Shown here: piece by piece, positions 6,901-8,029 of the stretch
How the letters are laid out: every line of letters begins with the position of its first letter
How positions within the stretch are numbered: the stretch's first letter is position 1
DNA from: JAULUH01 sp032111745
GTDB lineage: Bacteria > Chloroflexota > Anaerolineae > JAAEKA01
Length of the DNA: 8,029 nucleotides
Assembly (NCBI GenBank): GCA_032111745.1
Contig: JAULUH010000047.1
Location: forward strand, 1-8,029
Direction of reading: 5' to 3'
Program-made: the position numbers and the translations under genes
The notes under the pieces: model-generated
Seen by the model: the letters and a program-made list of their open reading frames with translations, nothing else
The model's database searches: none
What the model was told of the DNA's origin: nothing

Positions 6901-8029
6901 CTGCCGCCAGAGCGTCGCATCACAGTGCGCTTCGAGGACCTGGTACGCCGCCCCAGGGATGTATCCGAGGAGCTTTGCCAGTTCCTGGGAGTCGACTTCG
7001 TGCCCGAGCTGCTCCAGCCCTATGCGGCCGGGCGCATGCTGGACGGCGTGCATCCCGAGTCGCGCATGGTAGGGGACCCCCGATTCCTGGAACACGACGG
7101 CATCGAGGCCGGCATGGCCGAGCGCTGGCCCGACCTGCCGGCCGACGAACCGCTGAGCCCGCTGACCTGCGGGTTGGCTGAGACACTGGGGTATGGTGTG
7201 CCGGCAGGTCGCCTGGTGCCGGTGGCACAGCCTGAGCTGGATTCGGCCCCCCTATCGCCGGGCCAGCAGCGGCTGTGGTTCCTGGACCAGCTGGATCCCC
7301 ACAGCTATGCCTACAACCTGCCGGGTGCCCTGCGGCTCACGGGCCATCTCGACGTGCCGGCGCTGCAGCGGGCGCTGAACGAGATCGTGCGGCGACACGC
7401 GGTGCTGCGCACCACCTACGAGAACCGCGACGGCACGCCGGTGCAGGTGGTGGCGCCCTTTGCCAGCCTGGAGCTGCCGGTGGTGGATCTCAGGGACCTG
7501 ACGGCGGAGGCCCAGGAGGCTGAGGTGCAGCGCCTGGCGGCAGAGGAGGCGCACCAGCCCTTCGACCTGGCGGTGGGGCCGGTGGTGCGAGCCCGGCTGT
7601 TGCGCCTGGGCGAACGGGAGCACGTACTCTTGTTCACCATGCACCACATCGCCGGGGATGGCTGGTCCGTAGGGGTGCTGAGCCGGGAGCTCACCGCGCT
7701 GTACAGGACCTTTGCCCGGGACGGAGAGAATGCAGCAGCCGTACTGCCGGAGCTAGCCCTGCAGTATGCGGACTACGCACGGTGGCACCAGCAGTGGCTA
7801 AACACCGCCGGCCCCGACGGGCAGATGCCGCTGAAGAGCCAACTGGCCTATTGGCGCAAGGCGCTGCAGGGGTTGCCGCCGATGTTGGCGCTGCCCACGG
7901 ACCGGCCCCGGCCAACACTGAAGGGCGCGGCGGGCGCCACGCTCAGCTTCCAGGTGCCAGCGGAGGTGAGCCGGCGGCTTCGGCGGCTGGCGCAGCAGGA
8001 GGGGGTGACACCCTTCATGGCCCTGCTGG
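1..8029 (+). CDS. Nonribosomal peptide synthetase, internal fragment: (C)-A-PCP-C-A-PCP-ST-(C)
   Basis: One uninterrupted frame beginning at base 1 runs through the whole window (2,676 codons plus one base) with no stop codon. Both ends are open. It encodes a cytoplasmic multimodular assembly-line enzyme: adenylation domains activate amino acids with ATP, load them on the phosphopantetheine arm of carrier domains, and condensation domains join them. Domain order is C1 (residues 1-320), A1 (350-882), PCP1 (901-977), C2 (999-1436), A2 (1457-1966), PCP2 (1980-2055), sulfotransferase (2119-2399) and C3 (2417-2676). All core motifs fall in the same frame, so there is no frameshift. The start codon and ribosome binding site lie upstream: about 120 residues of C1 are missing. 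C3 is cut by the window end. No methyltransferase, epimerase or thioesterase domain is present. I do not recognise the pathway or product, so no symbol is given. Confidence 0.97.
385..429 (+). repeat. Protein-identical segment in C1, paired with 3733-3777 in C2
   Basis: Fifteen residues (from ATLFMTLL onward) are identical in C1 and C2, yet the DNA differs at six sites, all synonymous. Four of the six are CTC in C1 and CTG in C2. The segment therefore isolates codon preference from protein sequence and is direct evidence for the codon shift described in the findings. Confidence 0.85.
1048..2646 (+). other. Adenylation domain A1, predicted aliphatic (Ile/Val-like) amino acid
   Basis: Activates an amino acid as its AMP ester and loads PCP1. 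Core motifs are in order: LSYDMLNRRANQLA (A1), VKAGAGYVPLDPTYP (A2, with Gly where Ala is usual), YVIYTSGSTGLPKG (A3), FDAATFEVW (A4), YGPTEATT (A5), GELYIGGDGLALGYL (A6), YRTGDLV (A7), GRLDNQVKLRGFRVEPGEVE (A8), LPDHMIP (A9) and TASGKVDR (A10, Lys876). By manual alignment to GrsA, the pocket residues are D575, A576, F579, F618, L642, G644, V668, T676, F677 and K876. Asp at the first position fits an alpha-amino acid. The hydrophobic remainder resembles Ile/Val codes. The N-terminal subdomain is longer than usual: about 16 extra residues before the LSY motif and about 9 more after the ANQLAH segment. Domain identity is certain; the substrate is a prediction. Confidence 0.95.
2329..2397 (+). 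repeat. Near-repeat in A8 core, paired with 5590-5658
   Basis: The A8 core of A1 and the A8 core of A2 share about 59 of 69 bases by hand comparison, in the same orientation and frame. This is conserved motif sequence shared by paralogous modules, not a mobile element. It is long enough to be a possible site for homologous exchange between modules. Confidence 0.8.
2701..2931 (+). other. Peptidyl carrier protein domain PCP1
   Basis: Carries the A1-activated residue as a thioester on 4'-phosphopantetheine. The attachment motif is DDFFAVGGNSLLATQV. The modified serine is Ser936 (codon TCC at 2806-2808). The segments before it (VEELVAQAWREVLG) and after it (FEEPTVAGLAGRLQEAL) match the usual four-helix carrier fold in length and pattern. 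GGNS is the common form of the motif in elongation modules whose PCP hands directly to a condensation domain, which fits its position before C2. A Pro/Ala-rich linker (about 2932-2994) connects it to C2. There is no epimerase after it, so an L residue is expected to be passed on. Confidence 0.95.
2995..4308 (+). other. Condensation domain C2, LCL-type
   Basis: A complete condensation domain of about 438 residues, joining the peptidyl chain on PCP1 to the aminoacyl group on PCP2. Motifs: PLSFAQQRLWFLDQLEPGS (C1), RRHAALRTRY (C2), MHHIACDGWS (C3, residues 1131-1140; catalytic His1133), YADFAAWQRQWL (C4), IGVFINTLVMRGDLS (C5), NQDLPFEHLVDEL (C6, with Asn where His is usual) and RSPLFQVLF (C7). 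The SFAQQRLWF and HHIACDGWS forms are typical of LCL domains accepting an L-configured donor, consistent with the absence of an epimerase in module 1. Residues 1246-1260 are identical to residues 129-143 of C1, yet the two DNA segments differ at six synonymous sites, four of them CTC/CTG swaps. Confidence 0.96.
3010..3060 (+). repeat. Near-repeat in C-domain N-terminus, paired with 7264-7314
   Basis: Seventeen codons at the N-terminus of C2 and C3 share 42 of 51 bases by hand comparison. The same relation continues at the RRHAxLRT motif. This reflects duplication of condensation domains within the gene. Confidence 0.8.
4369..5898 (+). other. Adenylation domain A2, possibly basic (Lys-like) amino acid
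   Basis: Activates the residue loaded on PCP2. Motifs: WRYGELEARANQVA (A1), LKAGAAYVPLDPSYP (A2), YVIYTSGSTGRPKG (A3), FDAAAEEIFPAL (A4), YGPTEATI (A5), GELCIGGRGVARGYL (A6), FRTGDRV (A7, Phe and Arg where Tyr and Leu are usual; the key Asp is kept), GRLDQQVKVRGFRVEPGEVE (A8), LPPYMVP (A9) and TPAGKLD (A10, Lys1958). By manual alignment to GrsA, the pocket residues are D1658, A1659, E1662, D1701, I1729, G1731, T1756, I1764, V1765 and K1958, giving D-A-E-D-I-G-T-I-V-K. Two acidic pocket residues suggest a positively charged or strongly polar side chain; from memory, the framework resembles Lys codes such as that of bacitracin synthetase. It does not resemble the usual Ser, Thr or Tyr codes. 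Substrate confidence is moderate to low. Confidence 0.95.
5938..6165 (+). other. Peptidyl carrier protein domain PCP2, of the type seen before ST domains
   Basis: Carries the A2-activated residue and then the growing chain. The motif is DSFFELGGDSLRAAVFINRL. The phosphopantetheine serine is Ser2015 (codon TCG at 6043-6045). GGDS replaces the GGNS of PCP1, and the helix II-III region is unlike PCP1: AVIYVVVLFDATTIAELAAY instead of VELALRELFEEPTVAGLAG. GGDS is often seen in carriers that dock with an extra tailoring domain. From general recollection of the family, the YVVxLFDAxTIAELAxY pattern recurs in carriers fused to sulfotransferases. That would fit its place directly before the ST domain. 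The partner interpretation is inference; the carrier assignment is secure. Confidence 0.93.
6166..6354 (+). other. PCP2-ST linker, about 63 residues
   Basis: In-frame stretch between the last PCP2 helix and the ST nucleotide-binding strand. It is charged and Ala/Leu/Glu/Arg-rich, with predicted helical character around VDAGLVAEARGLLAAMEP. It is much longer than the roughly 21-residue Pro/Ala linker between PCP1 and C2. It may form an N-terminal helical cap of the ST or a docking surface for PCP2. I see no motif of a known catalytic domain in it. Confidence 0.6.
6355..7197 (+). other. In-line PAPS-dependent sulfotransferase (ST) domain
   Basis: Predicted to move a sulfonate group from PAPS to an acceptor on the chain held by PCP2. 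The 5'-phosphosulfate loop is FILSTPRSGSTLLRVML (residues 2123-2139), right after the first beta strand. The 3'-phosphate motif is LYIQLVRQPAGMIQSYI (2247-2263), with Arg2253 and Ser2261 at the expected contact positions. A later conserved-looking segment, GVHPESRMVGDP (2349-2360), contains His2351 and Arg2355 and may line the active site. The domain closes with LAETLGY (2393-2399). Its length of about 280 residues matches stand-alone bacterial ST domains and ST domains embedded in NRPS/PKS lines. The curacin and olefin synthase STs sit at the end of the line before a thioesterase; here the next domain is a condensation domain. GC is lower than in neighbouring domains (59 percent over 6601-6840 by hand count). 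The acceptor atom is unknown. Confidence 0.88.
7249..8029 (+). other. Condensation domain C3 (3'-truncated), LCL-type
   Basis: Start of the next module, accepting the chain from PCP2 after the ST. Motifs visible: PLSPGQQRLWFLDQLDPHS (C1), RRHAVLRTTY (C2), MHHIAGDGWS (C3, residues 2547-2556; catalytic His2549), YADYARWHQQWL (C4) and the beginning of the region before C5 (GVTPFMALL). About 260 residues are inside the window, roughly 60 percent of a normal C domain. The rest, and its A and PCP domains, lie downstream. Its N-terminus is very like C2 (17 codons at 7264-7314 and 3010-3060 share 42 of 51 bases), so C2 and C3 probably arose by duplication. It shows that the ST-bearing module is internal, not terminal. 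Confidence 0.95.

Noticed and set aside
6298..7197. Sulfotransferase as a separate gene starting at the ATG at 6298
   Set aside because: No stop codon separates it from PCP2 or from C3, and no convincing ribosome binding site precedes that ATG. It is an in-frame domain of the synthetase.
6355..7197. Terminal ST for decarboxylative alkene formation as in CurM
   Set aside because: No thioesterase follows; a condensation domain with intact HHIAGDG begins about 50 bases later. Chain elongation appears to continue.
1..8029. RNA genes, CRISPR arrays, insertion sequences, promoters or terminators
   Set aside because: No gap in the coding frame, no inverted-repeat ends with a transposase, and no regular short-repeat array were seen. 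Similar segments between modules are conserved NRPS motifs.

Overview
The window is the interior of one very large nonribosomal peptide synthetase (NRPS) gene on the + strand. Reading in phase from base 1, I translated 2,676 codons and found no stop. The reading frame is open at both ends, so the true start and stop lie outside the window. Residue numbers below are codon numbers counted from base 1.

Layout: C1 (5' part missing), A1, PCP1, C2, A2, PCP2, a short linker, a sulfotransferase (ST) domain, then C3 (cut by the window end). This gives two complete elongation modules and the beginning of a third. The condensation domains carry the HHxxxDG catalytic motif and look like the LCL type. No epimerase, methyltransferase, ketosynthase or thioesterase domain is visible. 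My reading of the adenylation codes is D-A-F-F-L-G-V-T-F-K for A1 (aliphatic residue such as Ile or Val) and D-A-E-D-I-G-T-I-V-K for A2 (acidic pocket residues, probably a basic residue such as Lys, less certain). The line would join an upstream peptide to an aliphatic residue, then to a second, possibly basic, residue. It could sulfonate the PCP2-bound chain and pass it to C3.

The main point of interest is the in-line ST domain between PCP2 and C3. It has a PAPS-binding loop and a 3'-phosphate motif, and no thioesterase follows it. This differs from the terminal ST-TE pairs that form alkenes in curacin-type and olefin synthases. The second is a sharp change of codon habit inside C1: codons are strongly C-ending up to about base 660-700 and G-ending after that, which suggests a recombination joint.

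Organism: a GC-rich bacterium with a large secondary-metabolite gene. At least seven in-frame TTA codons argue mildly against a typical Streptomyces. Myxobacteria, GC-rich Chloroflexota or an uncultured soil or sponge-associated lineage are possible, but the sequence does not decide. No RNA gene, promoter, terminator, mobile element or CRISPR array was seen. The whole window is coding, so there is no intergenic stretch to describe.
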